NCBI GenBank assembly: GCA_934501535.1
Contig: CAKSUM010000013.1
Span: forward strand, 1 to 64,000
DNA length: 64,000 nt
Source: an uncultured Clostridia bacterium
Lineage (GTDB): Bacteria; Bacillota; Clostridia; UBA1381
Direction: 5' to 3'
Below, in pieces: positions 23,736 to 33,103 of this stretch. Numbering within the stretch: the stretch's first letter is position 1; every line of letters begins with the position of its first letter. The notes beneath the pieces are model-generated. The model was not told the DNA's origin. It saw only the letters and a program-made list of their open reading frames with translations, and did not search any database. The position numbers and the translations under genes were made by a program.

Positions 23736-26237
23736 ATGGCTAAAAAGTTTAAAGAAAAAGAGCTGGACATGCAGGCTATCGAAAATCAGAAAATAGTCGA
23801 TGTTGAGCTTAATTCCGAGATGAAAAAATCATATATAGATTACGCGATGAGTGTTATTGTGGCGAGAGCGCTGCCCGATGTGCGCGACGGTCTGAAGCCC
23901 GTTCACAGACGTATTCTGTACGATATGTACGAGGCAGGACTTTTGTATGAGGCGGATTTTAAGAAATCTGCGGCGACCGTCGGCGATGTTTTGGGTAAAT
24001 ATCACCCCCACGGCGACGCGTCGGTGTATGACGCGATGGTGCGTCTGGGACAGGATTTCTCGCTGCGTTATCCGCTTGTACAGGGCAAGGGTAACTTTGG
24101 TTCGATTGACGGCGATCCGCCTGCTGCTTACCGATATACCGAGGCAAAAATGTCCAAGCTGTCGGCGGAAATGCTTTCCGATATTGAAAAGCGTACGGTT
24201 GATTTTGTGCCGAACTATGATGATAAACTTCTTGAGCCGGACGTACTTCCGTCACGTTTCCCGAACCTTCTGGTAAACGGTTCATCGGGTATTGCGGTAG
24301 GTATGGCGACCAATATTCCGCCGCACAACCTGTCCGAAACAATTGACGGTATTATTGCGACTATCGATGACCCGATGATTACCATTGATGAGCTTATGCA
24401 AAGCTACATCAAAGGTCCGGACTTCCCGACAGGCGGCGTTATCATGGGCAAAAGCGGTATCAGAAAGGCATACACCACGGGCCGCGGCAGAATAATCGTC
24501 CGCGCAAAGGCGGAAATCGAGGAGCTGGACAACGGCAGACAGCGTATTGTCGTAACCGAGCTTCCGTACCAGGTGAATAAGGCGCGCCTTGAAAAATACA
24601 TCAATGAGCTTGTCCGCGACGGCAAGCTGGACGGCATTGCGTCAACACGCGATGAGTCCGACGCAAACATGCATTTTATAATTGACATAAAGCGCGACGC
24701 GAACGCAAACGTTGTTCTTAACAATCTGTATCACTATACTCAGATGCAGGAAACTTTCGGCGCAATTATGATTGCTCTTGTGGATAAGGAGCCTAAAGTT
24801 CTGAATTTGCGTGAAATGATTGACGCATATATTCATCACCAGGAGGACGTTATCAAACGCCGCACAAGCTTTGACCTCAATAAGGCGCTGGAACGTCTGC
24901 ATATCTTAGAGGGATACAAAGTTGTTGTTGATAATGTCGATGAGGTTATTGCGATAATCAGAAAATCCGCGTCCATTGCCGATTCAAAACTAAGGCTCAG
25001 CGAACGTTTTTCGCTGACGGACGAACAGGCGACGGCAATTGTTCAGATGCAGCTGGGACGTTTGTCCGGCATGGAGCGCGATAAGATTGAGGCGGAATTT
25101 CAGCAGCTTACCGAAAAGGTTGCGGAGCTTCAGGATATTCTTGCGCATGAGGAAAAGGTGCTTGAAATCATCAAGGAGGATTTGCTGAAAATCAAGGCTA
25201 AATACGGCGACGAACGCCGCACGGAGATTTCCATGTCCGCAATCGATATCGAGGACGAAGATTTGATTGAGAGAGAGGACGTTGTAATCACGCTGACGCA
25301 TACCGGCTACACCAAGCGCGTGCCGGTTGACACATATAAGTCGCAGCACCGCGGAGGCCGCGGAATTGCGGGACTTGCGACGCGCGAACAGGATTTTGTG
25401 GAGCATATTTTCACGGCTTCCACGCATGACCATGTGCTGTTCTTTACAAATCGCGGCGTTGTGTACCACCTGAAGGCATACCAAATCCCGGAGGGCGGCA
25501 GAACGGCGAAAGGCACGGCGATTGTAAATCTTCTGCCGCTTGAAAACGGCGAGAAAATCACCGCGGTAATTCCGGTTCCGGAATTTGAGGACGGCAAGTA
25601 TCTGACGTTTGTGACAAAAGCAGGCACTATCAAGAAAACCGATCTTATGGCGTATGCAAAAATACGCACTAACGGTCTGCGCGCGATAGACATTGCTGAG
25701 GGTGATGAGCTTATCAGTGTGAAGATTGTGGATAATGACAGCCAGCTCATTATCGGCACGCGAAAGGGCATGGCGATACGCTTTGCCGAAAGCGATGTAC
25801 GTCCTATGGGCAGAACGGCTCACGGTGTACGCGGTATACGGCTTAAAAATGATGATGATTATGTTGTCGGCGCGGTTACGCTGAAGGACGGCGCACAGCT
25901 TCTGACCATAACAGAGAACGGCTACGGTAAAAAGACGGAATTTGATGAATACAAGGTTCAGTCAAGAGGCGGCATGGGCGTGTTCAACTATAAGCTGACC
26001 GAAAAGACCGGCGATGTGGCAGGTCTTAAAGCCGTCACCGATGATGACGATATTATGATGATAACCTCGGACGGTGTGATTATAAGAACGCATACTGCGG
26101 AGATAAGCACGTATTCGCGTCATACGCAGGGCGTGCGCGTTATGAAGCTTGCGGACGATGTAAAGGTTGCGAGCATTGCTGTTACGGGGCATATTGAGGA
26201 GGAAGAAATTACGGAAAGCGGTGAAGAAAATGAATAA
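23736..26237 (+). CDS. gyrA: DNA gyrase subunit A
   Basis: An 833-residue type IIA topoisomerase subunit that breaks and rejoins DNA during negative supercoiling. The N-terminal DNA-breakage domain shows ARALPDVRDGLKPVHRRILY and the active Tyr in AAYRYTEAKM. The GyrA box, needed for wrapping, is SQHRGGRGI (near residue 530), which separates GyrA from ParC. Six beta-pinwheel blades follow. In the quinolone region the sequence is HPHGDASVYDAMVRLGQ: Ala stands where E. coli has Ser83, as in mycobacteria. AGGAGA precedes the start. No gyrB is adjacent. Confidence 0.96.
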   Translation: MAKKFKEKELDMQAIENQKIVDVELNSEMKKSYIDYAMSVIVARALPDVRDGLKPVHRRILYDMYEAGLLYEADFKKSAATVGDVLGKYHPHGDASVYDAMVRLGQDFSLRYPLVQGKGNFGSIDGDPPAAYRYTEAKMSKLSAEMLSDIEKRTVDFVPNYDDKLLEPDVLPSRFPNLLVNGSSGIAVGMATNIPPHNLSETIDGIIATIDDPMITIDELMQSYIKGPDFPTGGVIMGKSGIRKAYTTGRGRIIVRAKAEIEELDNGRQRIVVTELPYQVNKARLEKYINELVRDGKLDGIASTRDESDANMHFIIDIKRDANANVVLNNLYHYTQMQETFGAIMIALVDKEPKVLNLREMIDAYIHHQEDVIKRRTSFDLNKALERLHILEGYKVVVDNVDEVIAIIRKSASIADSKLRLSERFSLTDEQATAIVQMQLGRLSGMERDKIEAEFQQLTEKVAELQDILAHEEKVLEIIKEDLLKIKAKYGDERRTEISMSAIDIEDEDLIEREDVVITLTHTGYTKRVPVDTYKSQHRGGRGIAGLATREQDFVEHIFTASTHDHVLFFTNRGVVYHLKAYQIPEGGRTAKGTAIVNLLPLENGEKITAVIPVPEFEDGKYLTFVTKAGTIKKTDLMAYAKIRTNGLRAIDIAEGDELISVKIVDNDSQLIIGTRKGMAIRFAESDVRPMGRTAHGVRGIRLKNDDDYVVGAVTLKDGAQLLTITENGYGKKTEFDEYKVQSRGGMGVFNYKLTEKTGDVAGLKAVTDDDDIMMITSDGVIIRTHTAEISTYSRHTQGVRVMKLADDVKVASIAVTGHIEEEEITESGEENE

Positions 26238-26250
26238 AAGGAGAATGGGA

Positions 26251-26940
26251 ATGAAAATTTTACTGGGATTTTTGCTTGCACTTACGATAGGCGCGCAGAG
26301 CGGCTGCGGCACCGTTGATAAAACAGAGGAAACGCCGTCTGCGACAAGCACACCGGCTGCGGCGCAGCAGGATTCCGATGTGGATCGCTCCGACCCGATA
26401 AACGTCACGATTACGCTTGAGGACGGACGCGTTATGACGGCAGCGCTTTATCCGCACGTTGCGCCGAAATCGGTTGAAAATTTTGTGAAGCTTGCCAAAG
26501 AGGGATTTTATGACGGGTTGATTTTTCACCGTGTAATCCCGGGATTTATGATTCAGGGCGGCGGATATGACGAAACTTTCTATGACGGCAATTTTGACTC
26601 AAAGGAAACCGAAACAATTCAGGGTGAATTTTCGTCGAACGGCGTTAAGAATAATCTGAAGCATACAAAGGGCGTGCTTTCTATGGCGCGGACTATGGAG
26701 AAAAATTCTGCGTCAAGCCAGTTTTTCATCATGCAAGAGGACGCGCCGCATCTTGACGGAGAATATGCTGCATTTGGCGAAATCACCAGCGGTCTTGAGG
26801 TTGTTGACGAAGTAGCAAATGTGAAAACCACCGAGCTGACCGGTACGGTGACAAGCAACGGCATGAAGTACAGCGGACAGAAAATGAGCGATGTACCGGA
26901 AAAACCGATTGTTATAAAATCAATCACCGTTGCGGAATAA
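26251..26940 (+). CDS. Exported cyclophilin-type peptidyl-prolyl isomerase
   Basis: A 229-residue protein. Start at 26251 follows AAGGAG by 7 bases; upstream ATGs at 26230 and 26245 lack that spacing. The N-terminus MKILLGFLLALTIGAQ is a signal peptide with a plausible lipobox ending SGC, then a Thr/Ser/Pro linker and the cyclophilin domain (about 60-225): GLIFHRVIPGFMIQGGGY with catalytic Arg, KGVLSMAR and SASSQFFIM. It catalyses proline isomerisation in exported proteins. Lies directly behind gyrA and before a cytoplasmic paralogue. Confidence 0.92.
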   Translation: MKILLGFLLALTIGAQSGCGTVDKTEETPSATSTPAAAQQDSDVDRSDPINVTITLEDGRVMTAALYPHVAPKSVENFVKLAKEGFYDGLIFHRVIPGFMIQGGGYDETFYDGNFDSKETETIQGEFSSNGVKNNLKHTKGVLSMARTMEKNSASSQFFIMQEDAPHLDGEYAAFGEITSGLEVVDEVANVKTTELTGTVTSNGMKYSGQKMSDVPEKPIVIKSITVAE

Positions 26941-27036
26941 AATATAAAATGAGTTTGCGGCAGAGCACGGCGGTATATGCGCTTTGTGCGAAGACAGCAA
27001 ATTTTGATTTTTGATAATGAAAGGAAATACAGCATA

Positions 27037-27513
27037 ATGACAAATATTGAAATTGAAATGCAGGACGGCGGAATAATTAAGGCAGAGCTGTACCCGGATA
27101 CCGCGCCTGTTACGGTAGAAAATTTTATAAAGCTGATAAATGAGAAATTCTTTGACGGATTGATTTTTCACCGCGTTATCTCCGGATTTATGATTCAGGG
27201 GGGCGGCTATGATGAAAACGGAAATCATAAGGATGCACCGTCGATTGTGGGTGAATTTGCATCAAACGGTGTGGATAATGACTTAAAGCATACGCGCGGT
27301 GTGTTGTCTATGGCAAGAACTATGTTCCCGAATTCCGCGTCGAGCCAGTTTTTTATAATGCACCGGGACGCGCCGCACCTTGACGGACAGTATGCGGCGT
27401 TCGGCAAGGTGACAGACGGAATGGATGTTGTTGACCGGATAGCCGAAACAGCTACTGATATGAGTGATGCTCCGCTGGAAAAACAGGTGATAAAAACAAT
27501 ACGGATTGCGTAA
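27037..27513 (+). CDS. Cytoplasmic cyclophilin-type peptidyl-prolyl isomerase
   Basis: A 158-residue cyclophilin without signal peptide; start at 27037 (MTNIEIEMQDGG) supported by AAAGGAAA. Conserved core: GLIFHRVISGFMIQGGGY with the catalytic Arg, RGVLSMAR, SASSQFFIM and PHLDGQYAAFGKV. It is close in sequence to the exported paralogue just upstream, pointing to a tandem duplication followed by gain or loss of the export signal. Likely helps protein folding in the cytoplasm. Confidence 0.95.
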   Translation: MTNIEIEMQDGGIIKAELYPDTAPVTVENFIKLINEKFFDGLIFHRVISGFMIQGGGYDENGNHKDAPSIVGEFASNGVDNDLKHTRGVLSMARTMFPNSASSQFFIMHRDAPHLDGQYAAFGKVTDGMDVVDRIAETATDMSDAPLEKQVIKTIRIA

Positions 27514-27529
27514 ATAATTAATTACAATT

Positions 27530-27623
27530 AAAAAATGCGGTGAGGTCTGAACCGACGTCCCACCGTCAGATTTTCGGTCTGACGTTTGGGAACAGGCTCG
27601 GATTGTTGCTCACCGCATTTTTT
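27530..27623. terminator. Long structured hairpin with A/T flanks, bidirectional terminator
   Basis: Outer arms AAAAAATGCGGTGAG (27530-27544) and CTCACCGCATTTTTT (27609-27623) are perfectly complementary. Inside, CGTCAGATTTTCGGTCTGACG forms an apical hairpin and AACCGA/TCGGATT and GTCCCA/TGGGAAC can extend the stem. It lies between convergent genes (cyclophilin and DUF421) and can end transcription from both sides, but it is far longer than needed. Confidence 0.75.
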
Positions 27624-27642
27624 GCGTTTTTTTTTCGTAAAG

Positions 27643-28332
27643 TTATTTGTTTTTAAAGATATTCAAAGTGTTATTTGCATCGCAGCATGCGAGAAAAATA
27701 TCTCTCACGCTGCCCTCATTTTGCTTTTTCAGCTCGTTCATCAGCCAGGTTTTATCCTTGCCGGCGCGTTTTAAGTTGTTCTCCATAATTTGTCCGTCCA
27801 TTATGACGTTATAAAATACATAGTCTTCGCCCACGTCCAGACCCTCGTCCTGCGGAGTGACAGGTCGGTTTGCGGCTTTCGGAAGTATCGACATACGGCC
27901 GTTCGGCTCCATTATTACGGTTTTTATTTGCGTTATGTCGAAAAATCCGTTTACTCTGAGCATTGCCAGAAATTCGTCAAGGTCAAGCTTTGTTTTTTTC
28001 ATTGCGTCACGGTATATTGTACCGTTGTTCATTAATATCATTGCTTTTCCCGACAAAACACGCCTCGCCTTGCGCGATTTTGACGCTATAATGGATATTG
28101 CCGTTGTTGCAAGACCGTAAACTACCATAGCGATAAGCGGTTTTGCGAACTCTTCCGGCTCCGATGTCGCAAACTCCGCCGCGATTGAACCTATGGTAAT
28201 TCCGTTGATGTAATCAAATAAATTAATTTCGGACAGCTGTTTATTGCCTATGCATTTTGCGAGAATGAACAGCACCGCAAGGGATACAATCGACATCATC
28301 AGCGTTGTTATTATAATATTTGCTATCTGCAT
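27643..28332 (-). CDS. Second DUF421 family membrane protein
   Basis: A 229-residue protein; start at 28332 follows GGAGA, the longer frame to 28380 has no ribosome site. Three N-terminal transmembrane segments (IIITTLMMSIVSLAVLFILA, around 40-60, around 60-80) and a cytoplasmic DUF421 domain with GKAMILMNNGTIYRDAMKK and LDEFLAMLRVNGFFDI. It is a diverged paralogue of the protein at 19112, of the longer YetF/YkjA type, and has no DUF4363 partner here. Function unknown; relatives are tied to spore or envelope biology. Confidence 0.87.
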   Translation of the reverse strand: MQIANIIITTLMMSIVSLAVLFILAKCIGNKQLSEINLFDYINGITIGSIAAEFATSEPEEFAKPLIAMVVYGLATTAISIIASKSRKARRVLSGKAMILMNNGTIYRDAMKKTKLDLDEFLAMLRVNGFFDITQIKTVIMEPNGRMSILPKAANRPVTPQDEGLDVGEDYVFYNVIMDGQIMENNLKRAGKDKTWLMNELKKQNEGSVRDIFLACCDANNTLNIFKNK

Positions 28333-28441
28333 ATTACTTCTCCGTTTCTTTACATGACGGCATAAATCGCCGCATTTCAATGTAATATGCTGTTATTATT
28401 CGCGTGACAGGACAAGTTTATTCAGCATTGATGCGAAAAAA

Positions 28442-29503
28442 CTATTTTATGTGTTCTGCACCGTTTTGGGCATTAAATATATGTTCGGTTACGGTTTTCC
28501 CATGCACAAAGTCATCTACCATGCTTTGTGCAGGCACATAGTCGGAATGTTCGGGATAGGTGTAAATTTTTTTCAGTTGTTTTTTAAATATTTTAAAATC
28601 TTCAGCAGTCATGTTCGATTCATATAAGTTCATTCGGGTGTCAACGCAGGATTTTATCATTGCATCGGCGAGCTTTACCGACAGCTTGGGATTTTGCGCT
28701 GACTTGGGGACGCTGAAGTGGTATTCGTCCACGAAAACAGCTGACAGCTTACCGTTTTTTGTCGGCCATGGAATATATCTTGGTGACATGCCCTCCGCGA
28801 CGGCATTGAGCGTAAGCTCCGGGAGAAACCCGACTTTAAATGCACCTTCGGTATTATCGGCTATGCCGTCATCATAGATGAGAGTGCGTACGAAGTTAAG
28901 CCATTCAATCTGTTCCTGTGTTCCGTAGTCGAATACGGTTTTTCCGTCCTTTCCGCGAGATAAGGCATAGCGCATATTGATATAGGAGTCAGTCCAGGGC
29001 ACCGATACGTTTGAGTTGATATTGTCGGTCATTTCAATAAAGCTGTTCCATGACCATTTTCCTTTTTTGAAGTAATCGTAGGGAATAGGAAAATCGCCGT
29101 ATTGTTCCGGAGCGTATGAACAGTAATTTATGCGGCCTATTACGGCATTGGTTACACCGAATATTTCGCCGTTTTGCGTCAGCGAATTTTCGATAATCTG
29201 CCGCGTATACAGCGGATTGCGTTTATTTACGTATTTTGTAATCGGGATACATTGCGAAAAATCCTCGCCGCTTGAATAAATGAGGTCCGCGTTTTCGGCA
29301 TTGTCGGTGAATGTGACGGTACAGCCGTATTCTTCGGCAAATTTCTGAGCGCCCTCATAAAAAGAGCCGGACGAAATATCCTGTGTACTTGCTACGGTCA
29401 AAGTGACATTTTCCGGGTCATTTTTTTTGCATGCGGACAAAAAAAATGCCATGGTGCACATAATTATGATAAATATAGGAAACAATTGCGCACGTTTTTT
29501 CAA
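28442..29503 (-). CDS. Extracellular solute-binding lipoprotein (family 1 type)
   Basis: A 353-residue protein with signal peptide (QLFPIFIIIMCTMAFFL) and lipobox LSAC. The mature part has the periplasmic-binding pattern of sugar-type SBPs: VTLTVASTQDISSGSFYEGAQ, then NGEIFGVTNAV, the WSWNSFIEM stretch and FSVPKSAQNP. Slightly short for the family (usually 400 or more). No permease or ATPase genes are next to it, so it is an orphan binding protein that must work with a transporter elsewhere or as a sensor ligand-binder. Confidence 0.8.
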   Translation of the reverse strand: MKKRAQLFPIFIIIMCTMAFFLSACKKNDPENVTLTVASTQDISSGSFYEGAQKFAEEYGCTVTFTDNAENADLIYSSGEDFSQCIPITKYVNKRNPLYTRQIIENSLTQNGEIFGVTNAVIGRINYCSYAPEQYGDFPIPYDYFKKGKWSWNSFIEMTDNINSNVSVPWTDSYINMRYALSRGKDGKTVFDYGTQEQIEWLNFVRTLIYDDGIADNTEGAFKVGFLPELTLNAVAEGMSPRYIPWPTKNGKLSAVFVDEYHFSVPKSAQNPKLSVKLADAMIKSCVDTRMNLYESNMTAEDFKIFKKQLKKIYTYPEHSDYVPAQSMVDDFVHGKTVTEHIFNAQNGAEHIK

Positions 29504-29666
29504 ATATGTCCCTCCTTAAAAAATATATATTAATATTCTAACACATATTATAGAAAATTACAATAAAACAAGGGAGTATTTTTTAAAAAAGGAGTGCCGG
29601 AAATTTCATGACCGGCATTGCAGACGGATTGTTGTGACGTGAAAACCGCTGACGGTAAGTTTGAGC

Positions 29667-29736
29667 GGGCAAGAAAATATGCAAGCAAGAATACGCAAGC
29701 GAGAATATGCAAGCAGGTATATGCGAGAAAGTATAT
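29667..29736. repeat. 14-bp tandem repeats, about five copies
   Basis: Units GCAAGCAAGAATAC, GCAAGCGAGAATAT, GCAAGCAGGTATAT and GCGAGAAAGTATAT follow each other without gaps after a first incomplete copy. Consensus GCAAGCRAGAATAT. Confidence 0.75.
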
Positions 29737-29770
29737 GCCGGAGAAACGGTGTAAAATAAGAGAATAAGCA

Positions 29771-29803
29771 AAACGCTCAAAATCCATTGGATTTTGAGCG
29801 TTT
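29771..29803 (-). terminator. Terminator downstream of the SLH protein gene
   Basis: AAACGCTCAAAATCC-ATT-GGATTTTGAGCGTTT, a perfect 15-bp stem with a 3-base loop. It lies 125 bases behind the SLH gene; a short T run follows on either strand. Confidence 0.75.
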
Positions 29804-29927
29804 GTAATTTATAAATCTACAATTTTTAATTAATCCGTATGCAGATTATAATGCTGCTTTATGACGTACCGATTTTCGACAGTCATGGATGAAGTCTTTT
29901 ACAAGCATCTTTTGAAAAATAATGTTT

Positions 29928-31922
29928 TTATTTTTCAGGCTCTGTCATTTCTTCGGGCTGTTCATCAGTGTTATCGGTTGTATCACCGGTTTCTTCTGAG
30001 TTTACGTCCTCACTGTTGTCTGTAGTGTCATCGGCAGACGGCTCAACTGCGGTGTCATCTGCTGTCGGTTCAGGCTGAGTTTCATCGGCTTTCGGAGCGT
30101 CGGGTGAAACCCACTTCTCCTGCCAGCCGTTACCCATACGTTCATATATGTTATCGTTTGTTGCCTCGATAACCTGTGAGTAATACCAGTCAGCTGCTGA
30201 AACATCAGGCCAAGCCTTGACATTTTCAGCTGTTGTATCGCCGTAACGAACAAGCATCTTATTGATAATTGTCATTGCTTCGGCACGTGTAATGTAATTG
30301 TTCGGTTTGAATGTACCGTCAGAGTAACCGGAAATCCAGTATGCACCGTTAGCTGCTGCAAGGATTGCCTTTTCTGCCCAGTGACCGCTGATGTCGCTGA
30401 ATTGGTTCATGTCAGGTACAACTACGTCAGTACCGAGGAACTTGTTTGCGATTGCAACAAATTCTGCTCTTGTTATCGGGTTTGACGGATTGAAGTTTCC
30501 GTTTTCATCACCTACGATAAAGCCGCCGTTAGCCATTGTCGAGATAGCCTTATTTGACCATCTGTCAGCCGCAACATCGGAGAATGAATTTGTTTCTGTT
30601 TCAATAGTTGCCTTAAATTCCGGCTTAAGCAGTCTGTAAAGTGCCGATACAACTTCTTCTCTTGTTATATTAGCTTCAGGCTGAATTGTTCCGTCGGGAT
30701 AACCTGCAATGTATGCCATATGGTCTTCGGAAATAAGCTGTTCCGGAGCTTTCAGGTTGATGTAACGTGCATACAGGTTCATATCCTCTTCTACCTGGAT
30801 TGTACCGCTTACGTGATTTGAGAAGTACGGATCGGTATACCAGCCTTCAAACGCAAAGTTTTCTTTGCCGGGAACAGATATTCTGTCTACGTTCAGGAAG
30901 TACTTGCCGCCGTTTGCATATACAGGCGCGTTTGTAGCCTTGCCGTCTGCAATAGCCTTAATTACAGGTGCAGTTGACGGAAGCTTGGTGTTAGGACGTT
31001 TGCTTCCGCTCGATCCGCCGGTTGTAGGCGGTGTGTACGGCGGAACATATGTAAGTGACGCCGTCGATGCGTTTGAAGCAAATTTAAGTTTGCCGTATGC
31101 CTTATTCGCATTTGCACTGTTATCCGGAGCTGTGCTGTCTGTAAGCTCAATATATGACGGATCTGCAAGCTGTGCGGTAAAGCTCAGCTGATCGCCCGAC
31201 ACAAGACCGCTCGGAAGTGAATTTCCCGTCATCTCAACGAACAGGTCATCAAGCTGTGAAAGATCCGATTTCAGTGACGCTACGGTAGGATTGCCGATAA
31301 CGTCAAATGTTACGGTGAACTGGTCGGTAAGATTGTTTAAAGATGTTCTCGGGGAAACAACCATGTTTCCGAAGATTGCCGGAGTGCCCGTGCCCTGCTG
31401 CAGTGTAAGCGCACTTGTATTAACCGCAAGTTTGTTGCTGAAAGTAACATTTACGGTAAAAGTTCCGCTTATTGTTGAGTTGCTGAACTGGTTTTTCATT
31501 GCAGCGATGTCTGTGCTTATATCCAAAGGAGACGGCGTTTCGCCGGGAGGCGTTGTTGGAACAGGATAATTTGACGCCGGAGTGCTTAGCTCTATGGCTT
31601 TTTCGGTTACGGTGCAGAGTTTTGTAAACTCTTCCTTAACCTTTGTCATGTCCAGTTTAACCATACAATCAACGGTTTCCGTTAAAGCGTTTACCGTTAC
31701 GGTATCGGAATATGTACCTGATGTTTTTTTAATTTGAGCGGACACTGCAGGTGAAACAACGGTATCGTGCTCATAAACTCCGTTTGCATTAACGCGCTCG
31801 GTTATGCCTGTAAAAGGCAAAATGTACGCGCTGCCGTTTACGTACTCGTAAAGATTTGCGGCAGACGCAGCAGACGCTAATGTAGCAGAAGCAAGAATCA
31901 CAGAAATAATTTTCTTGTTCAT
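29928..31922 (-). CDS. S-layer homology domain protein
   Basis: A 664-residue cell-surface protein. Signal peptide MNKKIISVILASATLASAASA. The N-terminal 300 residues are a Thr/Ser-rich beta domain with repeated TVTFxV strands. Around 340-395 lies a Listeria-Bacteroides (InlB B-repeat) element (ENFAFEGWYTDPYF). Three SLH repeats follow at about 400-600 (AYIAGYPDGTIQPEANITREE, GFIVGDENGNFNPSNPITRAE, WISGYSDGTFKPNNYITRAE), which bind pyruvylated wall polymer. The tail is Thr/Glu/Asp-rich. With a strong own promoter and good ribosome site it may be an abundant surface protein. Confidence 0.93.
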   Translation of the reverse strand: MNKKIISVILASATLASAASAANLYEYVNGSAYILPFTGITERVNANGVYEHDTVVSPAVSAQIKKTSGTYSDTVTVNALTETVDCMVKLDMTKVKEEFTKLCTVTEKAIELSTPASNYPVPTTPPGETPSPLDISTDIAAMKNQFSNSTISGTFTVNVTFSNKLAVNTSALTLQQGTGTPAIFGNMVVSPRTSLNNLTDQFTVTFDVIGNPTVASLKSDLSQLDDLFVEMTGNSLPSGLVSGDQLSFTAQLADPSYIELTDSTAPDNSANANKAYGKLKFASNASTASLTYVPPYTPPTTGGSSGSKRPNTKLPSTAPVIKAIADGKATNAPVYANGGKYFLNVDRISVPGKENFAFEGWYTDPYFSNHVSGTIQVEEDMNLYARYINLKAPEQLISEDHMAYIAGYPDGTIQPEANITREEVVSALYRLLKPEFKATIETETNSFSDVAADRWSNKAISTMANGGFIVGDENGNFNPSNPITRAEFVAIANKFLGTDVVVPDMNQFSDISGHWAEKAILAAANGAYWISGYSDGTFKPNNYITRAEAMTIINKMLVRYGDTTAENVKAWPDVSAADWYYSQVIEATNDNIYERMGNGWQEKWVSPDAPKADETQPEPTADDTAVEPSADDTTDNSEDVNSEETGDTTDNTDEQPEEMTEPEK

Positions 31923-31957
31923 TTGCTTTTCCTCCTATACAATTTATATATATAAAT

Positions 31958-31987
31958 ATAATATCACTTTTATATAGTGTTTGTCAA
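31958..31987 (-). promoter_or_regulatory. Promoter of the SLH protein gene
   Basis: Minus strand TTGACA (31982-31987), 18-base spacer, TATTAT (31958-31963). AGGAGG follows before the start codon. Confidence 0.8.
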
Positions 31988-32198
31988 GAGAAATCATAAA
32001 AAAAACAGCTGTAATTTTGTATAATACTAAAATTTTTCGAATTCGGCGGAGTGTTTATTATGCAAAAAAAAGCCCGTGCGTTATTTATATTGCAATCTGT
32101 ATAAAATGAGAAAGAATGTCAATACTTTTAATAGGCAAAAGGTATGCCGAAAAAAAAACGGAACGGTACATTATAATTATGAAAGGACTGGATTTACC

Positions 32199-32867
32199 AT
32201 GGAAAGAAAAAAGAAAAAAGAAGGCAGCGGATTTTATATAGCGGTTTGCTGCTGTATAGTAATAGTAGCAATAGTGGGATATGCGAACAGGCTTTCGCTT
32301 GAAGAAAAGACACCGGAGCAAAAGACGGGGCAGATGGCGCAGATACCGGAGCCGACGCAAAAGCCCGTGCCTGCCGTGACGCCGGCGGTTACCCCTGCTG
32401 TCACGCCTGCCGCGAAGCTGCCGGAGGACGCGCAGGTGAGCAAAAATGTCAAGGTCGAGGAAAAGGCTGAATTCAGCGCACCGGTAAAGGGAAAGGTAAT
32501 TGAAGAATATTCGGGAGATGATTTGGTGTACAACGAAGCATTAAAGGATTGGAGAACGCACAGCGGCATTGATTTTGCGGCAGATACCGGTGAACAGGTT
32601 CTCTGCTGTGCAAACGGCGTGGTTGAGGAGGTTTTTGACTCCAACATGGGTCGCTGCGTTGTGATTGACCACAAAAACGGATTTAAAACGATGTACGCAA
32701 ATCTGAATGAAAACACGCAGGTTTCAGCCGGAGATGAGGTCGCGCAGGGCGATGTTATCGGCGCAGTCGGTGATACGGCGCTCGGCGACAGCACCGATGT
32801 ACCGCATCTGCATTTTGAAATGACGATGGACAATAAAAATGTAAATCCGGTTGAATATTTTGAATAA
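32199..32867 (+). CDS. Membrane-anchored M23 (LytM) domain protein, SpoIIQ-like layout
   Basis: A 222-residue protein; start at 32199 (MERKKKKEGSG) behind AAAGGA; the longer frame to 32076 is AT-rich leader. A single transmembrane segment (FYIAVCCCIVIVAIVGYA) is followed by a Pro/Thr linker with PAVT repeats and a LytM domain: HSGIDFA (HxxxD), MYANLN, and HLHFEM (HxH). The two zinc-ligand motifs are present, but the usual His after Tyr (YGH/YSH) is Asn, so catalysis may be weak. Size and layout match SpoIIQ, the forespore channel partner; other cell-wall roles are possible. Confidence 0.8.
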   Translation: MERKKKKEGSGFYIAVCCCIVIVAIVGYANRLSLEEKTPEQKTGQMAQIPEPTQKPVPAVTPAVTPAVTPAAKLPEDAQVSKNVKVEEKAEFSAPVKGKVIEEYSGDDLVYNEALKDWRTHSGIDFAADTGEQVLCCANGVVEEVFDSNMGRCVVIDHKNGFKTMYANLNENTQVSAGDEVAQGDVIGAVGDTALGDSTDVPHLHFEMTMDNKNVNPVEYFE

Positions 32868-33017
32868 TTTTTGGACATGCGTGCGCAGGTGCGCCGGTCG
32901 AAAATAAATACGGGGCATAACGGGACAGGAGGCGAAAACCGCGCCGCCTGTCCTTTCGGCTGTTCATCATATATGCCGCAGATGTACGCAATATCAAATT
33001 TTTCAAGGCAAATCCTG

Positions 33018-33046
33018 TTGATTTTCGTGCGCGGCTATGATATAAT
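33018..33046 (+). promoter_or_regulatory. Promoter of the YitT family gene
   Basis: TTGATT (33018-33023), 17-base spacer, TATAAT (33041-33046), about 55 bases before the start codon. Confidence 0.75.
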
Positions 33047-33103
33047 TTCAATGATGCCCCGGACGGATATGAAATTAACGGGCAGCGGGAAAGGGTTATA
33101 CAA

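Larger units (their letters stand above)
29504..29927. other. Intergenic region with short tandem repeats and a terminator
   Basis: Between two leftward genes. It contains the 14-bp repeats at 29667-29736, the palindrome at 29771-29803 and AT-rich sequence. The 79-codon minus-strand frame here is made of the repeats and is not believed. Confidence 0.6.

Noticed and set aside
29548..29787. 79-codon minus-strand frame with hydrophobic, Leu/Ala/Tyr-rich product
   Set aside because: It is produced by the 14-bp tandem repeats; no ribosome site, and it contains the terminator palindrome at 29771.
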